Source: Saururus chinensis (lineage: Eukaryota > Streptophyta > Magnoliopsida > Piperales > Saururaceae). From it: DNA of 64,000 bases. The DNA is taken from contig CP141146.1 in the NCBI GenBank assembly GCA_035235625.1, positions 29,072,501-29,136,500 on the forward strand, given 5' to 3'. Shown here piece after piece: positions 24,064 to 34,824 of the stretch. Numbering within the stretch: the stretch's first letter is position 1; each line of letters opens with the position of its first letter. The notes below the pieces were generated by a model. That model saw only the letters and a list, made by a program, of their open reading frames with translations. It was not told the DNA's origin and searched no databases. A program made the position numbers and the translations under genes.

Positions 24064-25497
24064 TGTTACATCTGAACCAAGACTATGAAGAAGTCAAAAT
24101 TAGATTTGTTTTACTTGCCAATTGTAGCAGACAAGGTCGATCCACAAGTAAAGCCTTGTGCAACAAAGAAAATGGTTACGAAGAAATATAGAAAGGAAAA
24201 AATAAGAAAGAAAGAGTAGAAGAGTATTGAGGCAATATAGAGTCAAGAAATCAAGATGAGAAAACACTAAGGCATTAAGGATCATTATAACATCTAATGA
24301 TGTTCTTCATGTATCATGTTATCTCAGTTAAAATCGAATGAAGATTCTATCTAACCGGAAGATATGAACATTAAAATTGAAATTAAAGATAGAAAAAATT
24401 TTGGATACATGAAGGATAAAAATAATTGTCTCTTAAAGTTTCTATATATCCAAATCACAAAAGATAAAAAAGGAGAGCCTTTAAGCATCTTATGTACCCA
24501 AATCACAAAGAAACAAGAAGAAGAACAATATTAAATAAACATCACTTCAAATAAACAATACTTACTTGAAACCATTGATGAAACATTAATTGAACTTCAT
24601 TAAATTGTTACAAATCTCCTCTAGCCTTAGCTTAAGAGCTTAGAAAGTCATTACAATAAAATTAAAAAAAAATTACAAAAGTAGAGAAGAAAATAGGAGA
24701 AGAGAGCTCCAAAGAGGAGGGGATGACTCATCTATCATGTCCGCCCCTCTATTTATAGGAATAGAAGGGGTTGCTACAAAGAGGAAAGTGAAATCATATC
24801 TCTAGATTGCATCCTAATTGATTGCCTGATTGGTTGCTTTTTTGGCAATGATTAGATTCTAAATCAATCACATAAATCAATAATTTATTTAGCAAATAAG
24901 TATATTTGAATCTTCCTTTAGTTAACCAATCAGCCTCCTTGTCTTTCCTTATGTGTATCAATCATAATGAATGAAAATATTCTTCATGTGCTGGCCTCGG
25001 GTTAGTTTACTAGCTGTCTCTTTGCATGCCAAATTCGACCCATGAATCTTCATAATTTGGAATTTCTTCCTAAATATCATTTGTAGCTATGGAAGTCTTC
25101 TTTCCAATGTCACCAGAATCCTATCCATCTGAATTATATATAAAAAGATATAATCGAAATACTAAGGCTCTATCAATCTGTCCGAATCAGCTTCTTTCCT
25201 AATTTAGTCCTCTTCATACAAATCTCAAATCAAACGGGTCCACAAGGTTGTGTTCGACCATTCCATGTATGTTTAGACCATTAGGAGCCCATTCTTGACT
25301 TTCAAATAGCTTTGGGTAAATGGGCTTTACTTCCTCTTCCAGTTGTATCCTGTTGAAGCCTGTTTAGACATGTAAACTTAATTAAAGTCCTAACTTATTC
25401 AAAACATAAATAGCCCAAATCAGCAGTGAATTAACACAAAATATAATTGCAATTCAAAATTTGAAAATATTTAATTGAACATTATTTTAGTGCATCA
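24064..25497 (-). repeat. Athila 5' LTR
   Basis: 1434 bp, starting TGTTACATCTG and ending GCATCA on the plus strand. The minus-strand TATA box CTATAAATAG lies near 24750. It abuts directly the truncated LTR of the ClpB-carrying element at 25498. Confidence 0.9.
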
Positions 25498-25735
25498 GAG
25501 AGCAGGGGAGAAGAGGAGAGGATTGGAGACAATAATTCATTCATAATACCAATTAGGGCATAGCCCTTACACTTAAATAAACTAACTAAGTGGGCTCACT
25601 AATAGGTGTTGAAGGCCAATTAACATAATTAAAAGAAACCCCTAATTAACCTATTGACATAAATGCCCTTATTACATAATTACCTAATTACCCTAGCACG
25701 TGACCCCATTGGCAGCCCCTAGGACGTTCACAACA
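25498..25735 (-). repeat. 3' LTR of the ClpB-carrying element, truncated
   Basis: Matches about 33325-33562: ACCAATTAGGGCATAGCCC, TGGGCTCACTAA, AATGCCCTTATTACATAATT and CCCCTAGGACGTT. Its left part is missing at the junction with the Athila LTR. Confidence 0.9.
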
Positions 25736-26030
25736 TTCCACCATGCTTCTGCATCACCTCGTCCTCGAGGTGACTTTAAACTCCAAGTATTGGGCCCACC
25801 ATAGCTCCAATGTGAACAGATGGTCCAGAACTGTACGAATGATAGAGTCAACGGAAGGCCTCGCCCATGTAAAAAGCTGCTGCTAATATATCCGAGTAGG
25901 GTTAGACTCACGCAAAGCCCACACAGAAGGAGTGCCAAGTTGTGGTAAAGCCCATAATCTGACCTCTTGGGCCGGCAAACTGGATCCAAGACATCATGAA
26001 TTTTTGGCTTATAATCATTAACAAAATAAC
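25736..26030 (-). other. 3' internal region of the ClpB-carrying element
   Basis: On the minus strand a purine-rich GAAGCATGGTGGAA lies just before the 3' LTR and could be the polypurine tract. The rest shows no known domain. Confidence 0.5.
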
Positions 26031-26498
26031 AATGTGGCAGGTGAACAAGCTTCTCTAAGTTGATATGCGAGAGCCTTTAGGTGAAACAAACTTATTAGTG
26101 ACCTTCCCATCATCTAATATCTGAAGGAATACATTAAACACATTGGAATGTGCTTTCTTGATTTCATTAAACAATATCACTACATATAGCCACCTTCAAA
26201 CTATTTCAGTAAGTGGTCCACCTTCATAACCCACATAGCCGGAAGGTGCCCCTATCAGTTTAGAAACTGCATGCTTTTCCAAGTACTCGCTCATGTCAAT
26301 ACGCACAAGGGCTTCATCGGTATTGATCATGCTAGCAGCTAGAGCCTTTGCGAAATCGGTGTTCCCAACTCCAGTGGGACCCATGAACAAAAAACTTGCA
26401 ATTGGACGATGAGGATTTGAAAGACCAGCCCTAGATTGCCGGGGATGGCCTCAGCTACCGCTCTCACAATAGGGTCTTGGCCCACCACACGTTGATGA
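26031..26498 (-). pseudogene. Captured ClpB3 fragment, second nucleotide-binding domain
   Basis: The minus strand encodes [39 protein letters not shown] and then [12 protein letters not shown]. This is the NBD2 start of the chloroplast/organellar Hsp100 disaggregase Clp[11 protein letters not shown] and [12 protein letters not shown] favour plastid ClpB3 over mitochondrial ClpB4 and cytosolic HSP101. It continues from the part at 30793-32100, separated by the nested copia. No introns; several breaks; certainly non-functional. Confidence 0.85.
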
Positions 26499-26701
26499 TA
26501 TTAAGGACACCTCCTCCCTTTCTACCATGGCAATCCTGGACTCCCCTCTCCTTGTAATCACCACCATCCATTTGTCACTACATCCTCTCCTTGTGGAAAT
26601 ACACGCTTGTATCTTCTGTGTATTCCCCAATGGGAAATACATACCTGTATCTATAAATAGTTGTATTATGTAAATGAAATACTATCTTTTGCCTATTTTC
26701 A
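26499..26701 (+). repeat. 5' LTR of nested copia
   Basis: 203 bp, starting TATTAAGGACACC, with CTATAAATAG near 26650. It has the same length as its partner at 30585-30787 and differs from it by roughly 8-10% by eye. Confidence 0.9.
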
Positions 26702-26713
26702 TGGTATCAAAGC
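26702..26713 (+). other. Primer binding site of nested copia
   Basis: TGGTATCAAAGC immediately follows the 5' LTR; it is complementary to the 3' end of initiator tRNA-Met, as in most copia elements. Confidence 0.9.
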
Positions 26714-27530
26714 TGTTCTGCCCAATGGCTTGATCCCCTTTCCATTTCTAGCAATCGTTCACTGGCAAGCTCTCTTGTTCGATGAACACTCAGCCGCCCT
26801 CCCTCAAGACCGACGCCCTTATCCATTTGTCGGCCGTCCCTCTCGCTGGCCAACCCCCTTCCCCCTGTCCTGTGCTCTCCCCATCACAGGACTCCTCCTT
26901 ACTGCTAGCCCCGCTCGTCAGTCTCCCTTCCCACTGGAGCCGCCTCTCTCTCTGCCCGCCGACCTCCTACTCCAGATGCCATCCAGAGCTGCTCTGATCC
27001 AAGCCGCCCCATCCAGATCTACTTCGATCCCACATAGATCTGCTCCGATCCAGCGCCGCCCAGTCAAGTTCTGCTCCGATCCTACGCCACCTCGTCTAGA
27101 TCCACTCTGATCCCGTCCATTCCAGATCTGCTCTGCTCCCGTCCAGATCTGACTGATTTGGCGCCGCCCAGTCCAAATCCGGCCCCTATGGGCTGCCTCC
27201 CACCTGCTCCCCTTAGTGGCCTCACTACTACCCCCCTTGCTGGGGGCCCAGCTCTTGAACTTGCTGCCCCATATGGGGGAGGGGCTGCGCATGGCCTTCT
27301 CCCCGCCCCTGCTGGCTGTTGGGCACCCGACCCACGTGGTGGTTCTCCTCATGGATGTTGGTGCTCTGGTCCTCGTAGTTGTGGTCCCCGGCCCCTTACT
27401 AGATTTGCTATGGGACCAACCACTCCGCCAAAACGTGTTGAGAGAGTTATTCTGGCCCTGGGGGCTCATCCTCCGGTGCTTTGGCCCTCTCTGCCGGCGC
27501 CTCCTCCTCGGCAACTCCCATGGAGTAGCT
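26714..27530 (+). other. Leader and degenerate gag region of nested copia
   Basis: Very C/T-rich. Frames here are Pro/Ser/Leu-rich and show no clear gag fold or zinc knuckle, although copia gag belongs in this position. Confidence 0.55.
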
Positions 27531-28990
27531 TCTTAATAGTGGTGCCTCAGACCACGTGATAGCGGATCGCAGTAACCTCTCCTCCCATGTGCCTCACTCG
27601 ACGTCCGACCACGTCAATGTCTGGAACGAGGCAGCTTTACACATCTCATCCATGGGTCACACCACCCTCCATCTTGGCCCCTCTACCCTTTCTCTTATCA
27701 ATGTCTTACATACTCCATCTATCTCTCATATTCTCCTTTCCGTTCATAAACTTGCTCTTGATAATAATTGTTCACTAACCTTTGATGCCTCTCATGTTAC
27801 AATCAAGGATACTATCTCTCAGAGCATACTCTTTTGAGGACCATGCCGACATGTGTCTATCCAGTATCCTCTGCCCTCCGCCCTACTTGCTTTTGCCTCC
27901 TCCCGCCTTTGGCATCATCGGGTCGGACATTCGTCATCCACTATGTTTAATTTAGTTGCTTGTACTTTGTCGCCTCCAATCCAAAAAATGTCATCCTTAG
28001 ATTGTAATAGTTTTCTGACTAGTAAAGCGCACAAACTCCCCATCTCACCCTCCCCGAAGCACTCCTCACGCCCCCTTCAGCTTGCCCACTCGAATGTTTG
28101 GGGTCCCCTCTTGTCACATCCTTTCTCGGTTTTCGCTATTATGTGATCTTCGTCGATGACTTCTCCCGTTACACTTGGCTCTACCCCCTCAAACTTAAAT
28201 CCTATTTAACCGAATGCTTCCGCCTATTCCATGCCATGGCCAAACGGACCCTCCACCACCCTCCGCACCGACAATGGCAGTGAATACCTCAACCACCACC
28301 TCTCTTCCTACCTCTCCTCTCATGGCATCTCCCACCAAACCTCTTGCCCTCATACCCCTGAACAAAATGGAGTTGCCGAAAGAAAACACCGGCACATCAT
28401 CAAAACTACCCTCTCCCTCCTCTCCCACGCCCACATGCCTCTCTCCTATTGGGTGGATGCTACTTGCACCGCCATCTATCTTATCAACCGCCTACCCTCT
28501 CCCTACCTACAAAACCTCTCTCCCTACAAACTCCTCTTCTGCAACCCCCCCCCCCCCTGCCCCAACTACTCCCTCCTCAAAGCCTTCGGTTGTCGCTGCT
28601 TCTCTAAGACCTGCCCCTACTCCTCCCATAAACTCTCTCCCCGGGCCATCCCATGCATCTTTCTCGATTATTGCCCTCATACCAAAGGATTACGTTGCCT
28701 CCATCCCATCTCCCATCATGTCTACACCTCCCGCCACGTCCGCTTTCGCGAAGATGAGTTCCCTTACCACGACCACCTCCCTACCCCAAACCCCCCCCCG
28801 ACCACACTCCCCCTCCCTATTTCCATCACTCCCTCCCCTCTCCCCATCCCTACCCCTACCCTCCACCTGCCCCCACAACATTTACCCCCTCTCCCCTCCC
28901 CTTCTAACTCTCCTCCTTCTCCCCTACCTCTCCCCGCCCCACTCCTCTCCCCGACACCCCCCACCCCACCCCTCCCCTTCACCCAATGAT
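27531..28990 (+). pseudogene. Nested copia protease and integrase regions (fossil)
   Basis: The protease motif NSGASDHVI is at 27534-27560. The integrase zinc finger region starts near 27915 (HHRVGHSS). The catalytic core shows FVDDFSRYTWLYPLKLKS (about 28150), LRTDNGSEY (about 28262) and EQNGVAERKHRHI (about 28360). One frame from about 28231 to 28989 is open and runs into a Pro/Ser-rich tail. The region as a whole is broken in several places. Confidence 0.85.
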
Positions 28991-29089
28991 CACTCATAGC
29001 AAAGATGGGATCGTATGTCCTCGTGTCCCTTTCTCCCTCCTCACTCTCTCTCCACCTCAAACTGAACCCTCTTCCTTCAAAATTGCTTC

Positions 29090-30570
29090 CTCCATTCCTA
29101 AATGGTGTGCCTCTATGGATGAGGAGATTAAAGCCCTCCACACACAAGGTACTTAGAGCTTAGTGATTCCCCCACCCTCCTCCGATGTCATCAGTTTCCG
29201 CTAGACATACAAAGTCAAGTGTGATGCCAATGGGACTATCTCTCGCTACAAGGCCCGCCTTGTTGCCAAAGGGTTCCATCAAGAGGAAGGCCTTGACTAC
29301 AATGAGACATTTAGCCCTGTGGTCAAACCTTACACCGTTCAGATTGTTATAAGCCTCATCGTCATCCGCTCTTGGCCCATCAAGCAACTCGATGTCTCCA
29401 ATGCCTTCCTTCACGGCACTATCTCCGAAGAACTCTACATGGAATAACCTCCCAACTACCATGATGTCACTCAGCCCAACCATGTTTGTCGCCTCCACAA
29501 AGCCCTCTATGGCCTCAAACAAGCCCCTCATGCTTGGTACCTTCGCATTTCCACCTACCTTCTTTCCCTTGGCTTTATCTCTTGTCATGACGATACCTCC
29601 CTTTTTCTTCACACCCAAGGCTCCCACATCATCATCCTTGTCCTATACGTCGATGACATCCCCATCACTGGTAACCATCGCCCCCATATTCACCAAGTCA
29701 TTTCTCTCCTAAGCTCCACCTTTGCCATTAAAGACCTTGGTGACCTAGATCACTTCCTTGGCATTGAAGTTACCCGCATTCCCACTGGCCTCTTCCTCTC
29801 CCAATCCCAATATGCCCTTGCTATCCTTTCCTATGACTCTATGTCCCAATGTAAAGCTTCCCCGACCCCCACCACCTACAAATGGCCTCCCCTCTATCCC
29901 CACAACCCACCCTTTCCCAACCCCTCTAACTACAAAAGCATTGTTGGTGCCTTACAATACCTCACCTCCACCCATCCTGACCTTGCCTATGCCATCAACT
30001 TTGTTTGCCAACACATGCACAATCCCTCCACCTCTCAGTATATGGCTGTTAAACAAATCATTCGCTACCTCAAAGGTACCTTCACTCATGGGCTCCTCCT
30101 TCGACCCGATAATTTTGCCCAATGTGCCTTCTCCGACTCCGATTGGGCAGGTCTATTTCCGGTTACTGCCTCTACCTCAGTCCCAACCCCATTCTCTGGA
30201 AGTCCAAGAAGCAAGATACAATAGCTCGCTCCTCTACTGAAGCTGACTATCAGGCTCTCTCTAGCACAACCACTGAGATTACGTAGGACCGCATGGTCCT
30301 CACCTTCCTTGGAGTGTCCCTCCCCTCCACCCCCATCTTATGGTGTGACAACAAATCTGCCATCTCTCTCTCGGCCAACCCGGTGTTCCATGCCTGAAAC
30401 AAGCACATCGAACTTGATCATCACTATGTTTGGGAGCAGGTTTTAGCATGCAAGCTTGATGTCCTGCATACTCCCTCCGCTCAGCAAGTAGCCGACGTCC
30501 TCACCAAGCCTCTCTCCATCGAGCGGTTTCAGCAGTTACACTCCAAACTCATGGTTCTACCTCCACCATG
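29090..30570 (+). pseudogene. Nested copia reverse transcriptase and RNase H (fossil)
   Basis: [19 protein letters not shown] and ETFSPVVK (about 29247-29330), LYVDDIPITG (about 29640, the YVDD catalytic box), ALYGLKQAPHAW (about 29505) and DLGDLDHFLGIEV (about 29735) define the RT. SSTEADYQAL (about 30231) and VLTKPLSIERFQQLHSKL (about 30497) define the RNase H and its end, just before the 3' LTR. Several breaks. Confidence 0.9.
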
Positions 30571-30584
30571 AGTTTGCCAGGGGC

Positions 30585-30787
30585 TATTAAAGACACCTCC
30601 TCCCTTGCCACCATGGCAATCTTGGACTCCCCTCTCCTTGTTATCACAACCATCCATTTGTCACTGCATCCTCTCCCTGTGGAAAAACACACTTGTATCT
30701 TCTGTGTATTCCCCAATGGGAAATATATACCTGTATCTATAAACAGTTGTATTCTATAAATTAAATACTATCTTTTTCATGTTTTTA
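30585..30787 (+). repeat. 3' LTR of nested copia
   Basis: 203 bp, starting TATTAAAGACACC and ending GTTTTTA; preceded by a short purine-rich CCAGGGGC that may be the polypurine tract. Followed by GATGG, the right target duplication. Confidence 0.9.
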
Positions 30788-30792
30788 GATGG

Positions 30793-32100
30793 AGCTCATT
30801 GTCTAAATGCAATAGTTTTTCTCTCTCAGATCATTTTGACTTAGAAATAGGAATTCCAATCCACTTACTAACAATTGAAGCTATATCATCACCAGTAACC
30901 TCTTCCCGTAGCATGAATTTGCCAAAACACTTATATTCATCCAATTCTTTTTCTGCAACTTCTAGCTATCGCCGGTCAATCTCTTCCTTTGAGGATTGAA
31001 TGCGAGTCATCACAAATTTTGCATGCTCCCACTGCTCAGTCAATTGTGCTTGACTGTCTTTCCAAAGAGAAAAATCCGCTTCTTGACGGTTCACCCTATC
31101 TTTTGCAGGTTTATCTGTATCATTCGTAAGAGAGAGTCACTCAATCTCCAACTTCAGTGTAGTACAATTAATCTCATCAAGAGCAGTTGCCTTAGGTGTA
31201 ATTTCCGTTTTCATCTTTGCAGCAGCTTCATCAAAAAGATCAATGGCTTTGTCGGGTAAGAAATGCCCACTAATATACCTATCTGACAGAATGGTAGCCT
31301 TCACAAAAGCACTATCAGAGATGCGGACCCCATGGTGAAGCTCCAATCCACGGAGAATAGAAATTGTATCTTCCACAGAAGGTTGGTCTACATAAGCTTG
31401 CTGAAATCGCCGCTCCAATGGTGGATCTTTCTCAATGTATTTGTGGTATTCATCTAGTGTTGTTGCTCCAATACATCGCAACTCACCACGACCAAGCATA
31501 GGTTTCAACAAATTTCCAGCATCCATGGCACCATTAGTTGCACCAGCCCCGACTCTGGATTTCATCAATGAAGAGTATGATTTGACCATCTGAATCAGTG
31601 ACTTCCTTCAGCACAGCTTGAAGTCTATCTTTAAATTCTCGATGGAATTTAGAACCAGCATTAAGTGCTCCCATGTCAAGAGAAATCAACCTACAGTTCA
31701 TTAAAGCTTGAGGAACATCTCTAACCAAGCCTTTCAGAGATTGCAGTGTTTCCAACTCCCGGTTCACCAATCAGAATAGGATTATTCTTCGTTCTCCTTG
31801 AAAGAATCTGTATGCATCTCCGAATCTCATCATCCTTGCCAATGTTTGGATCGAGCTTCCCAGCTCAAGTCATCGCCAACAAATCTTTACCATATTTCTC
31901 CAAGGCTTCATACTTAATGAACACTGCATCAACACCTTTCGGATTCTCCCACGTCTCTCCTTCAGTGGTGGCATGTAAACTCTAGAGAAATTCATCGAAC
32001 AGATGGTGGTCGTGGAGAATACCCCCCATTCCAGCAATATCACCAACCAATGTCGTGACCGTAGTGGAAGCTGGTTCCGTGTTTGGAGGACCCTAAAAGG
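30793..32100 (-). pseudogene. Captured ClpB3 fragment, first nucleotide-binding domain and linker
   Basis: Reading right to left on the minus strand: [36 protein letters not shown] (Walker A), [28 protein letters not shown] (Walker B), [61 protein letters not shown], then the M-domain area (partly eroded) and VTGDDIASIVSKWIGIP. This is residue order about 270-660 of plastid ClpB. The exons are joined with no introns, so the source was spliced mRNA. Several breaks; a fossil inside a retroelement. The functional family member refolds protein aggregates in chloroplast stroma. Confidence 0.9.
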
Positions 32101-33206
32101 TTTGGGCAATTATGAAAGGCTTGCATAACCCACGTCCTCTTAAGCCACTATCAGCCAAGTGATACCACAGGAGATTAAAAGGATCCCAAATTTTTTTAGC
32201 CACAGAGAAATCAGGTAGAGAAGTAAGCAGGTGTTGGCGAATCCACTGTACATCCCGCTTGAAATCTAAAACCTTCCACAATAGCCAAAATCGACTAAGA
32301 TTATCATAGTCAAAAATCAAGGGATGCAGCGCATCCTCTATATTGATCCGACGGAAAGTTGCCATAGCCACAATTGGAGCAATTGATGTCAAGGGAGCTG
32401 GGTGAGAGATTTTCGCAAAGACAAAAGAAACTAAAAATCACCTACAAGAATCATGCAGTTGCAGATTTTTCCAGAATGGATCAACCTGACAGATAGAAGA
32501 GGGATTCATCTGGACAAGGAAGAAAAGAGTGGTGGAATTCCTATCTGGCGAGCCAATGCGGCCATCTGAGTGGGGGTGAATGGGCAGAGAAGGATGAGGC
32601 CGGGGTCCAGGCGAAGGGGCGCTGAGACCGGTATGGAGATGGAGGCACAACGTACCGGTGATGAGAGCGCCAACTGCTCCAAAGACTGGAGCACAGTCCC
32701 ATGGCATACCAACCTCCTTCCTCCTCTTTGCCGCTGATGACACTGGAAAAGGCCAAGGAAAATGGGTAAAGAGAAGGGGTGATGGTTGAAATTCTTCCTG
32801 CCGTCAGAGGGTAGTCCAGATTTCCTAGCGGCTAGCTATCTCCTAGGAGCCTTTCTGCACCGACATGATCGAATGGCTTGGCTAGCAACAGAGACAGTCG
32901 GCAGAATGGGTTGGGCAATCTCTGGAACACAGTTGGGGGTGGAGATGAATAGTCGTCGTGTCAGGGAATGCTGGTGTGGACTAGACTCCTTCGTGAAGAG
33001 AATCCGACGAGGATACTTTTTCTTGCTCTACCGGAACGGGTTCCTCCTGCAGCGAAAGGCCCTCTGCATGAACTGATTCATCTGGTTCTTCCATGCAAAT
33101 GATGGTGGAGGCGTTGCCAGGGACATTAGAAGCCTCATCAAATCCTTTAGCTCATTTGCGATCTTCGCGAGTATATCTTCTTCTGCCCAATGCCCTGTGA
33201 ACTTTG
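32101..33206 (-). other. 5' internal region of the ClpB-carrying element, unassigned
   Basis: Lies between the primer site and the ClpB fragment. A minus-strand frame at 32093-32392 reads through INIEDALHPLIFDYDNLS and KVLDFKRDVQWIRQHLL into the ClpB area; it looks protein-like but I do not recognise the family. Upstream (32438-33200) only Ser/Pro-rich frames with no domain are seen. It could be a leader, an eroded gag or a second captured gene. Confidence 0.4.
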
Positions 33207-33219
33207 GGCTCCGATACCA
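33207..33219 (-). other. Primer binding site, tRNA-iMet type
   Basis: The minus strand reads TGGTATCGGAGCC one base inside the LTR that ends at 33221. This sets the orientation and shows a genuine retroelement structure around the ClpB fragment. Confidence 0.85.
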
Positions 33220-33220
33220 G

Positions 33221-33562
33221 TGTTGTGGATGGATGTCCACAACAATGTGGCAACTGGCGTAGGGGAAGGGAGCGGCGCAGGAAAGTCGGGAAAGGGAAGA
33301 GGGCGGCATGGCCGCCGGACAGGAGAGAGAGTAGGGAAGAAGAGGAGAAGATTGGAGACAATAATTCATTCATAAATACCAATTAGGGCATAGCCCTTAC
33401 ACTTAAATAAACTAAGTGGGCTCACTAACAGGTGCCTAAGGCCTATTAACATAATTAAAAGAAAACATAAATTAACTTATTGACCTAAATGCCCTTATTA
33501 CATAATTACCTATTTACCCTAACACGTGACCCTAGTGGCAACCCCTAGGACGTTTCACAACA
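33221..33562 (-). repeat. 5' LTR of the ClpB-carrying element
   Basis: 342 bp, TG..CA ends (TGTTGTGG, CACAACA). The inner end contains a short palindrome, TGTTGTGGA ... TCCACAACA. A right flank of GAATA would be its target duplication, but the left partner is lost. Confidence 0.9.
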
Positions 33563-34379
33563 GAATACTATCTTGAAAGCTATAATGTAGTTAAAGCATG
33601 AATTAGGTTATATATTTGTGGATTTTTGTATGATGTTCTCCATATCCTAAATTCAAGTTTGATAGTACTCCATGTTTTATTTTTTATGTGTGCACATGTT
33701 GTGCTAATTATTGGGGAACCATGTTCTATGTCTAGCATAAGTATAGTGATGATTATTTTTGCTTAAGTCTAGAATGACATCATAATTGGCTTGGACTTGT
33801 ATTATCGAGGATTTAACCCTAATTTATTCATGATTTAAGTAATGAGGAACCATGATAAAAATCATGAATGCATGTGTATAGTACAGATGATGGTTTGTTC
33901 ATTTACATAAGTCTTTGCTTAGACTTGAACACCACCACTATGTACACACTTGCAAGGGTATTGTGGTGATTATTTGACACAAATGGACTTGGAATGATGC
34001 ACATATGGACTGAATTGAGCATATCTCATGTTTTAGGACTCATGTAGTATTGCTCACGTATGTACCATGTTGCATGCATCATGAAAATAGTTTATAAATG
34101 AGATTAATCGTTATTAGCCATGTTTGATCGATTGGATGAGATTGGTTGACATTGGTTGTCAGATTAATCGATTGAAGGCTTATAAAAATTTGTTTGGTCC
34201 GAAAGGACATGATTTCTTTTGAGTTCCATAGGAACATGGTAACTCCCCGGGTTGAGATGAGTTAATTGCGGTTGAGTTTATTTATTTAGTTACTTGGACC
34301 CTGAGAATCCAAAATAGTATGTCTGAGTGCACCGGCTTACCATGTGCTCTAGGTTTCTATTAAGAAATCGCACTCTCCC

Positions 34380-34700
34380 CCGCAAGAGTTTGTCCTTGGC
34401 GAGCACAGTGCTCTAATTTTCCTTTAATAGGAAATTGGACATTGTCCTTAGCAAGCACACTACCCTTGTGTTCCTTTATAGGAAATTAGACTTATCCTTT
34501 GAGGGCAAACTGCCCTAGTTTTCCTTAATAGGAAATTAGACATTGTCCTTAGTGGGCAAACTGATCTAGTTTCCCTTATGGGATTCGGACCTTCATTTTT
34601 TAGGATTGTCCTTGGCGAGTAGGGGGGTAATTCCCCAATGCCCTAGTCTTACCTTGTGGAATTTGGACCTTCCCAATGAGGGATTGTCCTTGGTAGGCGG
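34380..34700. repeat. Degenerate tandem repeat, about 50-75 bp unit
   Basis: GTCCTTGGCGAGCA-like words recur near 34391, 34443, 34494, 34548, 34609 and 34686, each followed by a TTTCCTTTAATAGGAAATT-like stretch in the first four. Confidence 0.75.
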
Positions 34701-34824
34701 AATATTTGGTTTTCTCACATATGAGACATTTACCACTGATGTTTTCATATGTATGGATTATTATGCCCAGTTACACCAATTGTGTAAGGATAAATGAACT
34801 TATGTGACACATGTGATTATGGCT

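Larger units (their letters stand above)
15733..25497 (-). mobile_element. Athila-type Ty3 LTR retrotransposon, full length but broken
   Basis: Two LTRs (15733-17019 and 24064-25497) begin TGTTAC and end GCATCA on the plus strand. The minus strand carries a tRNA-Asp type primer site, gag with a CCHC knuckle, protease, RT, RNase H and integrase in that order, then about 1.3 kb of non-coding DNA and a purine tract. Order, primer site and sequence fit the Athila/Tat branch. No env-like frame is evident between integrase and the 3' LTR. Coding is broken at several places. LTR divergence looks like roughly 5% by eye, so the insertion is moderately old. The flanking 5-mers (AATTT left, GAGAG right) do not match. 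Confidence 0.9.
26499..30787 (+). mobile_element. Ty1/copia element nested in the ClpB sequence
   Basis: Two 203-bp LTRs (26499-26701, 30585-30787), a tRNA-iMet type primer site at 26702 and copia-order protease, integrase, RT and RNase H on the plus strand. It sits inside the ClpB reading frame between the codons for ELH and QRVVGQ. The flanks GATGA and GATGG are a 5-bp target duplication with one change; the uninterrupted ClpB sequence has GATGG. The gag part is very short. The sequence is extremely pyrimidine-rich. The element is of full length but broken at several sites. Confidence 0.9.
25498..33562 (-). mobile_element. Small-LTR, copia-like element carrying a ClpB3 fragment
   Basis: A 342-bp LTR at 33221-33562 (TGTTGTGG...CACAACA) pairs with a left-truncated copy at 25498-25735. 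Directly beside the right LTR, on the minus strand, is TGGTATCGGAGCC, a tRNA-iMet type primer site, so the element reads right to left. No gag or pol of its own is recognised. Instead it carries about 1.7 kb of chloroplast-type ClpB coding sequence in sense and without introns, split by a nested copia (26499-30787). This is a non-autonomous LTR element with a transduced host mRNA, comparable in principle to maize Bs1. LTR divergence by eye is about 8-10%. Confidence 0.75.

Noticed and set aside
28214-28999. Plus-strand frame of 261 codons overlapping the copia integrase
   Set aside because: It is a Pro/Thr/Ser-rich shadow of the integrase frame at 28231-28989, which shows real integrase motifs.
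29160-29627. Minus-strand frame of 155 codons
   Set aside because: Antisense shadow of the copia reverse transcriptase.
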